Part shown: in pieces, positions 1-8,645 of the stretch
Layout: each line of letters opens with the position of its first letter
How positions within the stretch are numbered: position 1 is the first letter of the stretch
Source: Granulosicoccus sp045106855
Lineage (GTDB): Bacteria > Pseudomonadota > Gammaproteobacteria > Granulosicoccales > Granulosicoccaceae
Assembly: GCA_045106855.1 (NCBI GenBank)
Contig: JBGCFI010000031.1
Coordinates: 1-64,000 of the forward strand
DNA length: 64,000 nt
Reading direction: 5' to 3'
Made by a program: the position numbers and the translations under genes
Notes under the pieces: model-generated
What the model was told of the DNA's origin: nothing
Database searches by the model: none
The model's input: the letters and a program-made list of their open reading frames with translations, nothing else

Positions 1-888
1 AACAACATGTTCGGCTTCTGGGATTGGGTAGGTGGCCGGTATTCTCTATGGTCCGCAATCGGCTTGACGCTTGCGCTGTCCATAGGCATCGAGCGTTTTG
101 AGCAATTTCTGGCTGGGGCCTACGAGATGGACCAGCACGCGCAGACTGCGGAGCTTTCTGAGAACATGCCGGTCACTCTGGCATTGCTCACGGTCTGGTA
201 CAACAACTTCTGGGGAGCGCCAAGTCATCTGATTGCACCTTATGACCAGTACCTCCATCGTTTTCCTGCCTACCTGCAACAACTGACAATGGAAAGCAAT
301 GGAAAATCTGTGCACCATGATGGCATGCCGGTGGGCATGGCAACGGGACCTGTCGTCTGGGGAGAACCGGGCACAAACGGGCAACATGCCTATTTTCAGT
401 TGCTTCATCAGGGCACTCACCTCATCCCTACTGATTTCATCATGGCTGTAGAGAGTCTGAATCCACTGGGCGTTCATCAGGAGCTGCTAATGGCAAACTG
501 CTTTGCCCAGTCTGAAGCACTGATGATGGGCAAGAGCGCTGCAGAATTAGACGTTGACATGCGCAATGCCGGTGCCAGTGACGAAGAAATAGAGCGATTG
601 TCCGGTCATCGTACCTTCCAGGGCAATCGTCCAAGCAATACCCTGCTGTTACAGCAACTAACCCCTCATGCCCTGGGTGCCTTGATTGCGTTGTATGAGC
701 ATAAAGTGTTTGTCGAAGCTGTTATCTGGGACATTAACCCGTTTGATCAATGGGGCGTAGAGCTGGGCAAGGCTTTAGCCAAATCCATTCATCACGAGAT
801 GCAGCAGAATAAAACAGTTTCTAATCATGATGCTTCAACCAATGGTCTTATCAACCGTGCGTTGAAACTGTCTAACCTACTAGCCTGA
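1..888 (+). CDS. pgi: Glucose-6-phosphate isomerase (C-terminal part)
   Basis: Phosphoglucose isomerase interconverts glucose-6-phosphate and fructose-6-phosphate in the cytoplasm. The reading frame is open from base 1, and the residues before the first ATG at 7 (Asn-Asn) also belong to the family, so the true start lies left of the window. Family signatures are clear: FWDWVGGRYSLWSAIG near the beginning, then GEPGTNGQHAYFQLLHQGT, the conserved C-terminal block with the catalytic Glu (of GEPGTN) and His region, and FDQWGVELGK near the C-terminus. The visible part is about 295 residues, so roughly the N-terminal 45% is missing. The gene ends 4 bases before parC on the same strand, so the two are probably co-transcribed. 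The identification is secure; only the left boundary is artificial. Confidence 0.96.
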   Translation, partial: NNMFGFWDWVGGRYSLWSAIGLTLALSIGIERFEQFLAGAYEMDQHAQTAELSENMPVTLALLTVWYNNFWGAPSHLIAPYDQYLHRFPAYLQQLTMESNGKSVHHDGMPVGMATGPVVWGEPGTNGQHAYFQLLHQGTHLIPTDFIMAVESLNPLGVHQELLMANCFAQSEALMMGKSAAELDVDMRNAGASDEEIERLSGHRTFQGNRPSNTLLLQQLTPHALGALIALYEHKVFVEAVIWDINPFDQWGVELGKALAKSIHHEMQQNKTVSNHDASTNGLINRALKLSNLLA

Positions 889-892
889 GACC

Positions 893-3181
893 ATGGCACA
901 GAAAAAGAAACGTAGTTCCAAGAAGGCGGCGGCTGTTCCGGCCACCGTGATTCCTGAAAACACCGAAGAATTACCGCTAAGCGAGTACACCGAGAAGGCT
1001 TACTTGGACTATTCCATGTATGTCATTCTTGATAGAGCCTTGCCGCATATTGGTGATGGCCTTAAGCCGGTTCAACGGCGCATTGTCTATGCAATGTCAG
1101 AGCTTGGACTTTCGGCAGCATCCAAGCACAAGAAGTCCGCACGTACGGTTGGCGATGTGCTCGGTAAGTTTCACCCTCACGGTGATAGTGCTTGCTATGA
1201 GGCTATGGTATTGATGGCGCAACCATTTACCTATCGCTATCCCTTAGTCGATGGTCAGGGTAACTGGGGTTCGCAGGATGACCCCAAATCGTTCGCTGCC
1301 ATGCGTTACACCGAATCAAGGTTGACAAGATTTTCACGAACCCTTTTACAGGAACTGGGACAGGGTACCGTCGATTTCGCCCCCAACTTTGATGGAACAC
1401 TAACAGAGCCAACGTTATTACCGTCACGTTTACCGCATATTCTGCTTAACAGCACCACCGGAATTGCTGTAGGTATGGCGACTGATATTCCGCCCCACAA
1501 CCTGCGAGAGGTTGGCCAGGCTTGTATTCATTTGCTGGACAAGCCCAAATCAACCATTGATGACATGATGCAATACATCGCCGGGCCTGATTATCCCAGC
1601 GATGCTGAAGTCATTTCTTCTCCTGAAGATATTCGCAGTATGTATGAGACGGGGCATGGCAGTCTGCGAAGCCGTGCAATCTATGAGCGTGAAGGTAGCG
1701 ATATCATTGTTACGGCACTGCCTTTTCAGGTTTCCGGCTCGAAAATCCTCGAGCAGATTGCGCAGCAGATGATTGCAAAAAAGCTGCCTATGATCGAAGA
1801 CCTTCGTGATGAGTCGGATCATGAAAATCCCACTCGTCTTGTTATTACGCCGCGAAGTAATCGTGTTGATATAGACAGTGTCATGCAGCATCTTTTTGCG
1901 ACAACTGATCTTGAGCGTACCTATCGCGTCAATATGAACATGATCGGTCTCAATGGCCGACCCAAAGTCAAAACTCTGTTGGAAATATTACGCGAATGGT
2001 TAACGTATCGTGTCGAGACTGTTCGCAGGCGCTTGCAATGGCGCCTGGATAAAGTCGAAAAGCGGCTGCACTTACTTGAAGGTCTGATGATCGCTTACCT
2101 CAATATTGATGAGGTAATAGCGATAATCCGAAACAACGACGATCCCAAGCCAGTGCTCATGAAACGCTTCAAGATCAGCGATGAGCAGGCCGAAGCGATT
2201 CTTGAACTCAAGTTGCGGCATCTTGCGCAGCTTGAAGAAATGAAGATTCGTGGTGAGCAGGAAGCGTTGGAGAAGGAGCGCGAAAAACTTCAGGCAACGC
2301 TGGGCTCCGAACGGCGTATGAAGACCCTGGTGAAAAAAGAGTTACAGGAAGATATCGATACCTATGGTGATGATCGACGCTCTCCTATCGTTCAACGCAG
2401 TGCTGCCCAGGCCATATCCGAATCTGACCTCATCCCCAGTGAACCGATTACCGTGGTGCTCTCGGAACGTGGCTGGGTAAGAGCCGGCAAAGGCTTCGAT
2501 GTCGATCCGCTTGCGCTGAATTACAAGGCAGGTGATAGCTATCAGAGTTCGGCACGTGGTCGTACCAATCGCAGCGCCATGTTTCTCGATTCAACGGGCC
2601 GCGTGTATTGTGTGCCGGCACATGGATTCCCGTCTGCCAGAGGATTGGGCGAGCCAATCAGTGGACGAGTCAAGCCACCTGATGGTGCGCGTTTCATCAG
2701 TGTCATGATGGGTGATGATGATGATCGGTATTTGTTTTCAACAAGCGCAGGTTATGGTTTTGTAGCAAGGCTTGGCGATCTTGTCAGCCGTAACAAGGCA
2801 GGTAAAGCGGTTATCAGTGTGCCGCAGGGAGCACAGGTTTTACCGGTTCAGCCAATTGCATCATTAACCGAAGATCGCGTGTGTGCCATTAGTAACACGG
2901 GTAGCTTGCTGGCGTTTCCCGTTGGTGAATTACCTGAAATGGCCAAGGGGAAAGGCAATAAGATTTACAACATTCCGGGTACAAAATTCAAATCCGGTGA
3001 GGAATCGATGAAGGCACTGGCGGTATTGGCTTCCGGCGAAAAACTGCGTGTTACCAGCGGTAAGCGTCATACGACAATAAAGTACCGGGAGCTGGAAGAC
3101 TATCTGGGTGCGAGAGGGCAACGCGGGCGAAAACTTCCAAGGGGATTCCAGAATGTTCATGCCGTTGAGGTCGAGTCGTAA
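893..3181 (+). CDS. parC: DNA topoisomerase IV subunit A
   Basis: ParC is the DNA-cleaving subunit of topoisomerase IV, which decatenates daughter chromosomes with ParE. The 762-residue protein matches the usual length (about 750) and has a Lys-rich N-terminus. The catalytic tyrosine is Tyr139 in the motif AAMRYTE. The quinolone-resistance region HPHGDSACYE (94-103) has Ser99 and Glu103, the wild-type residues at the positions of E. coli Ser80 and Glu84. It is ParC rather than GyrA because the paralogue with the GyrA box and Tyr122 lies at 20631-23336, and because the QGNWGSQDDPKSFAAMRY stretch is ParC-type. The ATG at 893 follows pgi by 4 bases. No parE is in the window. Confidence 0.95.
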   Translation: MAQKKKRSSKKAAAVPATVIPENTEELPLSEYTEKAYLDYSMYVILDRALPHIGDGLKPVQRRIVYAMSELGLSAASKHKKSARTVGDVLGKFHPHGDSACYEAMVLMAQPFTYRYPLVDGQGNWGSQDDPKSFAAMRYTESRLTRFSRTLLQELGQGTVDFAPNFDGTLTEPTLLPSRLPHILLNSTTGIAVGMATDIPPHNLREVGQACIHLLDKPKSTIDDMMQYIAGPDYPSDAEVISSPEDIRSMYETGHGSLRSRAIYEREGSDIIVTALPFQVSGSKILEQIAQQMIAKKLPMIEDLRDESDHENPTRLVITPRSNRVDIDSVMQHLFATTDLERTYRVNMNMIGLNGRPKVKTLLEILREWLTYRVETVRRRLQWRLDKVEKRLHLLEGLMIAYLNIDEVIAIIRNNDDPKPVLMKRFKISDEQAEAILELKLRHLAQLEEMKIRGEQEALEKEREKLQATLGSERRMKTLVKKELQEDIDTYGDDRRSPIVQRSAAQAISESDLIPSEPITVVLSERGWVRAGKGFDVDPLALNYKAGDSYQSSARGRTNRSAMFLDSTGRVYCVPAHGFPSARGLGEPISGRVKPPDGARFISVMMGDDDDRYLFSTSAGYGFVARLGDLVSRNKAGKAVISVPQGAQVLPVQPIASLTEDRVCAISNTGSLLAFPVGELPEMAKGKGNKIYNIPGTKFKSGEESMKALAVLASGEKLRVTSGKRHTTIKYRELEDYLGARGQRGRKLPRGFQNVHAVEVES

Positions 3182-3191
3182 ATTACGGGTG

Positions 3192-3212
3192 ACCTTCAAG
3201 TATCTTGAAGGT
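3192..3212 (+). terminator. Hairpin after parC
   Basis: A perfect 9-bp stem (ACCTTCAAG / CTTGAAGGT) with a 3-base loop starts 11 bases after the parC stop. There is no U-run directly after it. A second imperfect inverted repeat follows at about 3224-3247. It may be a weak or Rho-assisted terminator or an mRNA-end stabiliser between parC and htpX. Confidence 0.4.
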
Positions 3213-3282
3213 GGCCGATCTGCCCTTATCTTTCGAGCCTGATAGGGATAGATAAAGTATCCATCTTTATGGAGTTGAAATC

Positions 3283-4152
3283 GTGAGTCGAATATTATTG
3301 TTTCTGGCCACCAACATGGCGGTCATGGTGGTATTCAGCATTATTACGTCCGTGTTCGGGCTGGATAAGGCAATTGGTGCCAGCAATGTGTCGCTAATTA
3401 TTTATGCGGCGCTTTTTGGATTTGCCGGTTCTTTTATTTCGCTGTTCATGAGCAAGTCCATGGCTATTCGCTCTATGGGCGTGCAGCTGATCAATCAACC
3501 TTCCAACGCTACTGAGCGATGGTTGCAAGAGACGGTGCATGCACAGGCGAAAGAGGCTGGTATCGGACTGCCGGATGTCGGTATTTTTCAGCAGGCATCG
3601 CCCAATGCGTTTGCGACAGGTTGGAACAAGAATGCATCGCTTGTCGCTGTCAGTACCGGCTTGCTCGATACCATGAGCAAAGAAGAAGTGGAGGCGGTTC
3701 TGGGCCACGAGGTTGCTCATGTTTATAACGGCGACATGGTCACGATGGGCTTGATTCAAGGCGTGCTTAATACTTTTGTTATCGTGTTCTCACGTATCCT
3801 GGGTCAGTTAATAGACAACGCAATGCGTGGCAGTCGCTCTGGACGAGGTGGTGGTATGGGCTATTTCCTTGGCAATATCATCGGCAACGTAGTGTTCGGC
3901 TTTCTGGCAAGTCTTATCGCCGCCTGGTTTTCTCGTCAAAGAGAATTTCGTGCTGATGCCGGTGGAGCCAGACTTGCGGGTCGAGAAAACATGATTTCGG
4001 CTTTGGCTGCCCTGCAACGCGGCAGCACGCAGAAAGAGCCATTACCGGAACGGTTGGCAGCGTTCGGAATTTCCGGCACAAATTTGGCCAAGCTGACTTC
4101 GACGCATCCACCTCTGGACGTGCGCATCGCCAGACTTAAAGCCGAAGCCTAA
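3283..4152 (+). CDS. htpX: Membrane metalloprotease HtpX
   Basis: HtpX is a zinc-dependent M48 protease of the inner membrane that degrades misfolded membrane proteins alongside FtsH. The 289 residues match the family length (E. coli 293). Two hydrophobic segments lie near residues 3-25 and 35-58, and another pair near 155-175 and 195-215. The zinc site HEVAH is at residues 142-146, and the third ligand Glu221 lies in REFRADAGGA. The start is GTG at 3283, supported by GGAG eight bases upstream. In E. coli htpX responds to the Cpx stress system; no CpxR box is evident here. Confidence 0.94.
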   Translation: MSRILLFLATNMAVMVVFSIITSVFGLDKAIGASNVSLIIYAALFGFAGSFISLFMSKSMAIRSMGVQLINQPSNATERWLQETVHAQAKEAGIGLPDVGIFQQASPNAFATGWNKNASLVAVSTGLLDTMSKEEVEAVLGHEVAHVYNGDMVTMGLIQGVLNTFVIVFSRILGQLIDNAMRGSRSGRGGGMGYFLGNIIGNVVFGFLASLIAAWFSRQREFRADAGGARLAGRENMISALAALQRGSTQKEPLPERLAAFGISGTNLAKLTSTHPPLDVRIARLKAEA

Positions 4153-4158
4153 CGGCGT

Positions 4159-5103
4159 TCAAGCCTGTTGTCTGGTGCAATCTATCATTGTCAACGATGG
4201 GGTGTTGCTGGCGGAAAAGCTTGCGCGTAAATGGTCGGCTGCGGCCAATGCAGGTGGCGATAGATCTTTTGCCAGCACCATGCCCAGAGCATAGTCCTTC
4301 AGCGGTGGTAAACCATCTGATTCACTAAGTTCGACAACACCGTTGACACAAGCTGATATCGGTATAGGAGCTACCGCAAGATCAGCAAGGATAGCGGCTC
4401 GCTGGCCAGAGATATTGGAGCTCATAAACGCCACCCTAAAATCCCTGTTTGCTTCTTGCAGACTTTGCAGACCAGCGTTACGCCATGCACACCCTTCCTC
4501 CCATACAGAGATCGGTAAAGGGTTTTTTTCGTAGGCAATGCCGTTGCGAGCACCTGCCCAGGTAAGCCGCTCCTGGAATAGTACTTCCGCATCATCGGGT
4601 ACCAGATTTTCCGGATCACAGGTGATTGCAGCAAGATCCAGTTGCTGGTTTCTAACCATTTTCAACAAGGTCGTCGACGTGTCCACCACAACGTCTATCG
4701 TTACATGGCAATGCGTTTCCGAAAATCGTCTCAGTAAGTCGGGCAGGGCACGTTCGGCCATATCGTCCGGAGCACCGAGGCGAACCACGCCGGATACCTC
4801 GGTTGCGACAAACTGAGCCATCATTTCCCGGTTCAGGGCAAGCATGCGTCTGCCGTGCTGCAGCAACCGTTCGCCGTCGGTCGTGAGTGTTACTGATCGA
4901 GAATCACGATTGAATATTGGTCGCCCCACTAATTCCTCGGTCTTCTTCACCTGCATAGACACCGCTGAGGGTGTTCGAAAAACGACTTCCGCTGCAGCCG
5001 AGAAATTCCCGGTGTCGGCTATGGCTACCAGGGTTCTCAGCATGTCTAGCTCTAGTAGCGGTAGTTGTGGGGATGAGGTGGCTGGCATGGCGAAATCAAG
5101 CAT
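4159..5103 (-). CDS. LysR-family transcriptional regulator
   Basis: This is a DNA-binding regulator with an N-terminal winged helix-turn-helix (the stretch from LRTLVAIADTGNFSAAAEVV to NRDSRSVTLTTDGERLL) and a periplasmic-binding-like effector domain. The open frame extends to a TTG at 5160. I prefer the ATG at 5103 (about 314 residues; another ATG is at 5088) because the HTH then begins about 20 residues in, as usual, and a palindromic operator candidate (5117-5131) would lie upstream of the gene. It is transcribed away from the DUF1127 gene at 5222. LysR-DUF1127 neighbours are common in alphaproteobacteria and some marine gammaproteobacteria. The target and ligand are unknown. The exact start is uncertain. 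Confidence 0.85.
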   Translation of the reverse strand: MLDFAMPATSSPQLPLLELDMLRTLVAIADTGNFSAAAEVVFRTPSAVSMQVKKTEELVGRPIFNRDSRSVTLTTDGERLLQHGRRMLALNREMMAQFVATEVSGVVRLGAPDDMAERALPDLLRRFSETHCHVTIDVVVDTSTTLLKMVRNQQLDLAAITCDPENLVPDDAEVLFQERLTWAGARNGIAYEKNPLPISVWEEGCAWRNAGLQSLQEANRDFRVAFMSSNISGQRAAILADLAVAPIPISACVNGVVELSESDGLPPLKDYALGMVLAKDLSPPALAAADHLRASFSASNTPSLTMIDCTRQQA

Positions 5104-5116
5104 CTGTAAGAAATAA

Positions 5117-5131
5117 TGATAGATACTATCA
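5117..5131. promoter_or_regulatory. Palindrome between LysR and DUF1127 genes
   Basis: TGATAG-ATA-CTATCA is a perfect 6-3-6 inverted repeat just upstream of the proposed LysR start and in the divergent region facing the DUF1127 gene. LysR-type proteins usually bind interrupted palindromes in such intergenic regions and repress themselves, so this is a candidate operator. Binding is inference. Confidence 0.45.
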
Positions 5132-5221
5132 GAACTATTCGTTTGATTGAAAGTTTGCAAGGTCGCAAAGTAACTACAGAGGCGTCAATCGTCGCTTCAT
5201 GGTGGTTTTAGGAGATATCGA

Positions 5222-5563
5222 ATGTCTACTTCTTGCACAGCGCAAAACCTTTCGTTCACAAGAGACCAGTCTCGCTCGATAACGCCAAGTCGAGCTATCA
5301 GCCAGCCTGCAGATCTTGTGTCGAAAAAATTAGACAATGACTCCCGGTTGACGATAATCAAACGGTTTGTTCGCAAGCTGATCCATCGATACTCTGTGAG
5401 ACGGGAGCAAAAAATAGCCCGGGATGCGTTTATAGGCATGCTGTCCCTCGAAGACGAATTACTCGACGATATCGGAGTGACCCGCGCCGATGTGAGATGG
5501 GCGGCAAATCTCCCCTTGTCTGAAGATGCGGCGGCGGCGCTGCGAGAGGTGTCTGGCCGCTAA
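5222..5563 (+). CDS. DUF1127 domain protein
   Basis: Small basic protein of 113 residues. The C-terminal part carries the DUF1127 signature: an aromatic/basic helix (residues about 60-75) followed by LSLEDELLDDIGVTRADVR at about 75-93, where the family has an LDDxLLxDIGxxRxDV pattern. DUF1127 proteins of this kind are small Arg-rich regulators; some influence phosphate and carbon metabolism or RNA turnover in alphaproteobacteria. The N-terminal 45 residues are Ser/Thr-rich and not recognised. AGGAG lies 7 bases before the ATG. It is divergent from the LysR gene, which may control it. Confidence 0.8.
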   Translation: MSTSCTAQNLSFTRDQSRSITPSRAISQPADLVSKKLDNDSRLTIIKRFVRKLIHRYSVRREQKIARDAFIGMLSLEDELLDDIGVTRADVRWAANLPLSEDAAAALREVSGR

Positions 5564-5572
5564 CGTTAATTG

Positions 5573-5588
5573 ATCATCGTATGATGAT
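5573..5588 (+). terminator. Small hairpin after DUF1127 gene
   Basis: ATCATC-GTAT-GATGAT forms a 6-bp stem 10 bases after the DUF1127 stop. It is A/T-rich and not followed by a proper T-run, so its role as a terminator is weakly supported. Confidence 0.25.
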
Positions 5589-5756
5589 GGGTTTCAGACA
5601 GGTGACATTGAGTGCGAACACTTCTGCTAACCGGTGGTATCGGACAACGTGGCGATATTAGTTTCAAAAAACGCGCATTAGCGAGTTGGCGAGGATCGTA
5701 CTCAATGAATATCAAGTCTTCGTTTGTCCGGTATCTCTGGTGTTACGCTTGAAATC

Positions 5757-6278
5757 TTAAAACTGGCAGTTAACCCCGCCGGATTGAAAGCCTCCATTAA
5801 CTTCCAGACACTCTACGCTCACTCTGGACTGTAAGCGCATTAGCGCCTCATTAGCGCTGAGCATGGATGTCGAAGAGACGAGCGTGGTCACAGCGATACA
5901 ATCAGGATCTTCAATCAAGCCTCCCAGATTCCCGAGTAAGCGCCGGAGAAACTCGCGATAACGGCCTGTTGTGCTTTGTGTACACAGCTGACCAAGTAAC
6001 AGCGATTGTCGATCTGAACGTCCCAGCAGCGTGTTTTGCCAGGTCTGCTGGGTCAGCAGCACGCTGGCTCGATAAGCCAGAAGATCCTGCAAGGTGCCGT
6101 CTATGCCTTTCGATCCGGACTGACCTCGCACAATCGGCAGGTTTATGTTCGCGAGGACGTAACGTGAGCCTGCAGGCTGCGATAGCAGCCAGCGTTGGAG
6201 GTTCGCGGCAAAAGTCCTTCGGGTAGGCAGGCCTGTGACCGTATCAGTGTTTTCCAAATGCAAGATTCTATTATTCAC
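5757..6278 (-). CDS. Degenerate GGDEF-like protein
   Basis: 173-residue protein. It begins with DTVTGLPTRRTF (residues 12-23), which matches the DxLTGLPNRRxF entry motif of GGDEF diguanylate cyclase domains. Where the active domain has the RLGGDEF loop, it reads LLGRSDRQSLLL (about 84-95), so the catalytic GG(D/E)EF residues are lost. The C-terminal IAVTTLVSSTSML segment sits where active domains have the VTxSIG strand. The fold therefore looks full-length but catalytically dead. The frame opens with GTG at 6278, with an in-frame stop 6 codons upstream and no clear ribosome site. It could be a c-di-GMP-related adaptor or a decaying gene. No sensor domain is attached. Confidence 0.55.
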   Translation of the reverse strand: MNNRILHLENTDTVTGLPTRRTFAANLQRWLLSQPAGSRYVLANINLPIVRGQSGSKGIDGTLQDLLAYRASVLLTQQTWQNTLLGRSDRQSLLLGQLCTQSTTGRYREFLRRLLGNLGGLIEDPDCIAVTTLVSSTSMLSANEALMRLQSRVSVECLEVNGGFQSGGVNCQF

Positions 6279-6503
6279 AATTGATTTTTCACTTTGTCAT
6301 TGGACGCTATCGTTACAAGGCGAGAACACGTACAGCACGAGTGCTAGGAAGCTGGCGTGATCACGTTTGGAGGCGTATTAACCTGTCAGTTCGCCCCGTG
6401 TGCCTATCAAGAGTGTAGATAAAGTGCCGACAATTGCCTGTTTTTTGCAATACGGCCTGTCGAATATCTTGCCGAAGGCAACCGATTGGACTCACCTAAC
6501 CGT

Positions 6504-6509
6504 TATAAT
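6504..6509 (+). promoter_or_regulatory. Possible -10 element for efp
   Basis: A consensus TATAAT lies 39 bases upstream of the efp ATG. I see no good -35 hexamer at 16-18 bp spacing. The TTGGAC at 6486-6491 is too close (12 bp). Recorded as a candidate only. Confidence 0.35.
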
Positions 6510-6547
6510 GTGGGGTTCTACAGCTGATTTTTTGAAAGGCAGAGGCA

Positions 6548-7117
6548 ATGGCAAACTACGGCACTAACGAATTCAAGGGTGGCTTGAAGATCATGCTAGA
6601 CGGTGATCCACATTCCATTGTCAGTAATGAGTTTGTCAAACCCGGAAAGGGCCAGGCTTTTACGCGCACGCGCGTAAGAAATCTGAAAACCGGGCGCGTT
6701 GTCGAACGCACGTTCAAATCTGGTGAATCGGTCGAATCGGCTGATGTCATGGATACGAATATGCAGTATCTCTACTCTGATGGTGAATACTGGCATTTCA
6801 TGAACCCGGAAACGTTCGAGCAGTTAGCCGCTGACAAAACCGCCGTTGGTGATGCGCATTTATGGTTGATGGATGAGGCAGTATGTGAAGTCACTCTATA
6901 CAACGGCCAGCCATTGGCAGTGACTCCGCCTAATTTTGTTGAAATGAACATCAAGGAAACCGATCCGGGATTGCGTGGCGATACCGCAACCGGGGGCACC
7001 AAACCCGCTTATATGGAAACTGGCGCAGTGGTTAAGGTGCCTTTATTCATCGAGGAAGGTGAAAAGATAAAGATCGATACCCGCACGGGCGATTATGTGT
7101 CGCGGGTCAAGGATTAG
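6548..7117 (+). CDS. efp: Translation elongation factor P
   Basis: EF-P binds between the ribosomal P and E sites and rescues ribosomes stalled at polyproline runs. The 189 residues match the family. Domain I ends its loop with KPGKGQAF, and the modified lysine is Lys34, as in E. coli. The three-beta-barrel layout ends with the conserved KIDTRTGDYVSRV segment. It is followed 27 bases later by epmA, which encodes the enzyme that puts beta-lysine on this lysine, so factor and modifier are co-expressed here. The aminomutase EpmB is not in the window. Confidence 0.97.
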   Translation: MANYGTNEFKGGLKIMLDGDPHSIVSNEFVKPGKGQAFTRTRVRNLKTGRVVERTFKSGESVESADVMDTNMQYLYSDGEYWHFMNPETFEQLAADKTAVGDAHLWLMDEAVCEVTLYNGQPLAVTPPNFVEMNIKETDPGLRGDTATGGTKPAYMETGAVVKVPLFIEEGEKIKIDTRTGDYVSRVKD

Positions 7118-7144
7118 CGGTAACCAGATACCGTTCACTATCGA

Positions 7145-8152
7145 ATGAATGCAGAAAGTGCTGCCGGTGCAGTTCCCTGGCAACCCACCGCCTCCCTGAC
7201 TGCGTTGAAACAATCTGCCAGTCTGCGTCGCGCAATTCGGGATTGGATGGAAACGCAGGAGATTCTCGAAGTCTGGACACCTGCATTGTCCATGAGTGGC
7301 ACAACAGATCCGCAGGTAGAAAGTCTGGTTGTACAGTCATCAGGTGAGCCGGGAGATGAGCGTTATCTTCACACCTCCCCAGAGTTCGCAATGAAGAGAA
7401 TTCTCTGTGCGTACCCTGAACAGGATATCTATCAGATCGCTACCGTGTTTCGTTCTGAAGAGCAGGGGAGATACCACACTAGCCAGTTCAACATGCTTGA
7501 GTGGTACCGCACCGGTATGGATCATCTGGCCCTCATGCAGGATGTCGAGAAACTGTTTCGTCATGTCTGGGATTCATTCGATCTTGAATTTGTCGGGATC
7601 GACAGGTGCTCTTACTCTCAAGAAGTTTTCAATAAACTGGGACATTGGCCGGATGAGCTACCCCCCGCGTTAATAAAAACGTACTTTAATGATCATCAGC
7701 GCAGTTTTCCGACGGGGCTTGAGTCGTATCCAGCGGCGAGTCTGGATCTTTTCGTCGATGAATTTGTATTGCCAGGATTTCACACGTCACGAATTACATT
7801 CCTGTCGGAGTATCCGAGTTCGCAGGCCGCTCTGGCGCGTATCGGTACTGGCTCATCGGGACAACAGGTGGCGGAAAGGTTTGAGGTCTACCTGGGCACA
7901 GTCGAACTAGCCAATGGATTTCATGAGCTGGCAGATGCATCGATGCAACGTGATCGCTTTAAATGCGAAACCCAGTCAAGAGAGTTGCAAGACCAGCGGC
8001 GTATTCCCATGGATGAATACCTGCTAAGTGCATTGTCGGTGGGTCTGCCTGACTGTGCAGGCATAGCTCTGGGACTCGACCGCTTGCAAATGGTAATAGG
8101 AAAGTACACGCACATTAATCAGGTTCTGAGCTTTGGCGATGAAGTTGCCTGA
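7145..8152 (+). CDS. epmA: EF-P beta-lysylation ligase
   Basis: EpmA (PoxA/GenX/YjeA) is a lysyl-tRNA-synthetase paralogue without the anticodon-binding domain. It activates beta-lysine and attaches it to Lys34 of EF-P. The 335-residue protein is catalytic domain only. Class II motif 2 is seen as VFRSEEQGRYHTSQFNMLEWYR at roughly 101-122, and motif 3 as GIALGLDRLQMVIG at about 306-319. The N-terminal extension before the ligase core is about 20 residues. The gene lies 27 bases after efp. Its end overlaps the next gene by 14 bases, indicating a three-gene unit. Confidence 0.95.
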   Translation: MNAESAAGAVPWQPTASLTALKQSASLRRAIRDWMETQEILEVWTPALSMSGTTDPQVESLVVQSSGEPGDERYLHTSPEFAMKRILCAYPEQDIYQIATVFRSEEQGRYHTSQFNMLEWYRTGMDHLALMQDVEKLFRHVWDSFDLEFVGIDRCSYSQEVFNKLGHWPDELPPALIKTYFNDHQRSFPTGLESYPAASLDLFVDEFVLPGFHTSRITFLSEYPSSQAALARIGTGSSGQQVAERFEVYLGTVELANGFHELADASMQRDRFKCETQSRELQDQRRIPMDEYLLSALSVGLPDCAGIALGLDRLQMVIGKYTHINQVLSFGDEVA

Positions 8153-8645
8153 TAATCCTGAAAGTCTTGTGCTCAGGGTTAGTGATACGGGTTGGAGCTG
8201 TCTTGCCGACCTGTTCTCACCGGCAGGACTTTCGATCAAGTCTGTGCAAGCTGAAGTAGTGATTCCGGGTAGTCATTGGGGCGACGATGAAGCCGGTCTA
8301 ATTGGCTACACCTTGTATGCTCGGCTGGATACCCCAGTACATTCTGTGTTGCATGAAGCCTCGCACTGGTTACTAATGGATGAGCAACGACGTAAAGCAT
8401 TGCACACCGATGCTAAAGGAAGTGCTGTAGAAGAAATGGCGGTGTGTTATCTACAGATTCTGATCAGCGACCTCATACCTGGTATGGGACGAGACCGAAT
8501 GCTGCTGGACATGGACAGGTGGGGGTATTCTTTCCGTGTAGGAAATACACGTGACTGGTTTGAGCAGGATGCTGAAGATGCGCTAGCGTACCTTACCGAC
8601 AAGCTGGCCCATACGCACGGCGTCCCCGGCTTGCATATCGCCTGA
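8139..8645 (+). CDS. Small protein with HExxH zinc-protease-like motif
   Basis: 168 residues from the ATG at 8139 (an in-frame TTG at 8133 is less likely). The notable motif is VLHEASHWLL with HExxH at residues 72-76, followed by Glu98/Glu99 in SAVEEMAVCYLQ. This spacing fits the third ligand of a gluzincin-type zinc site. There is no signal peptide or membrane segment, so it is probably cytoplasmic. It overlaps epmA by 14 bases and is convergent with psd, overlapping its 3' end by 63 bases. I do not recognise a named family. The gene may be co-expressed with efp-epmA only by chance of arrangement. Proteolytic activity is inferred from the motif alone. Confidence 0.7.
   Translation: MKLPDNPESLVLRVSDTGWSCLADLFSPAGLSIKSVQAEVVIPGSHWGDDEAGLIGYTLYARLDTPVHSVLHEASHWLLMDEQRRKALHTDAKGSAVEEMAVCYLQILISDLIPGMGRDRMLLDMDRWGYSFRVGNTRDWFEQDAEDALAYLTDKLAHTHGVPGLHIA

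Noticed and set aside
1169..1201. Quinolone-resistance mutations in parC (and gyrA at about 20877-20892)
   Set aside because: The key residues are wild-type in both: ParC Ser99/Glu103 and GyrA Ser83/Asp87.
5197..5439. 80-codon minus-strand frame opposite the DUF1127 gene
   Set aside because: Antisense to a well-supported gene with a good ribosome site; no protein-like pattern.
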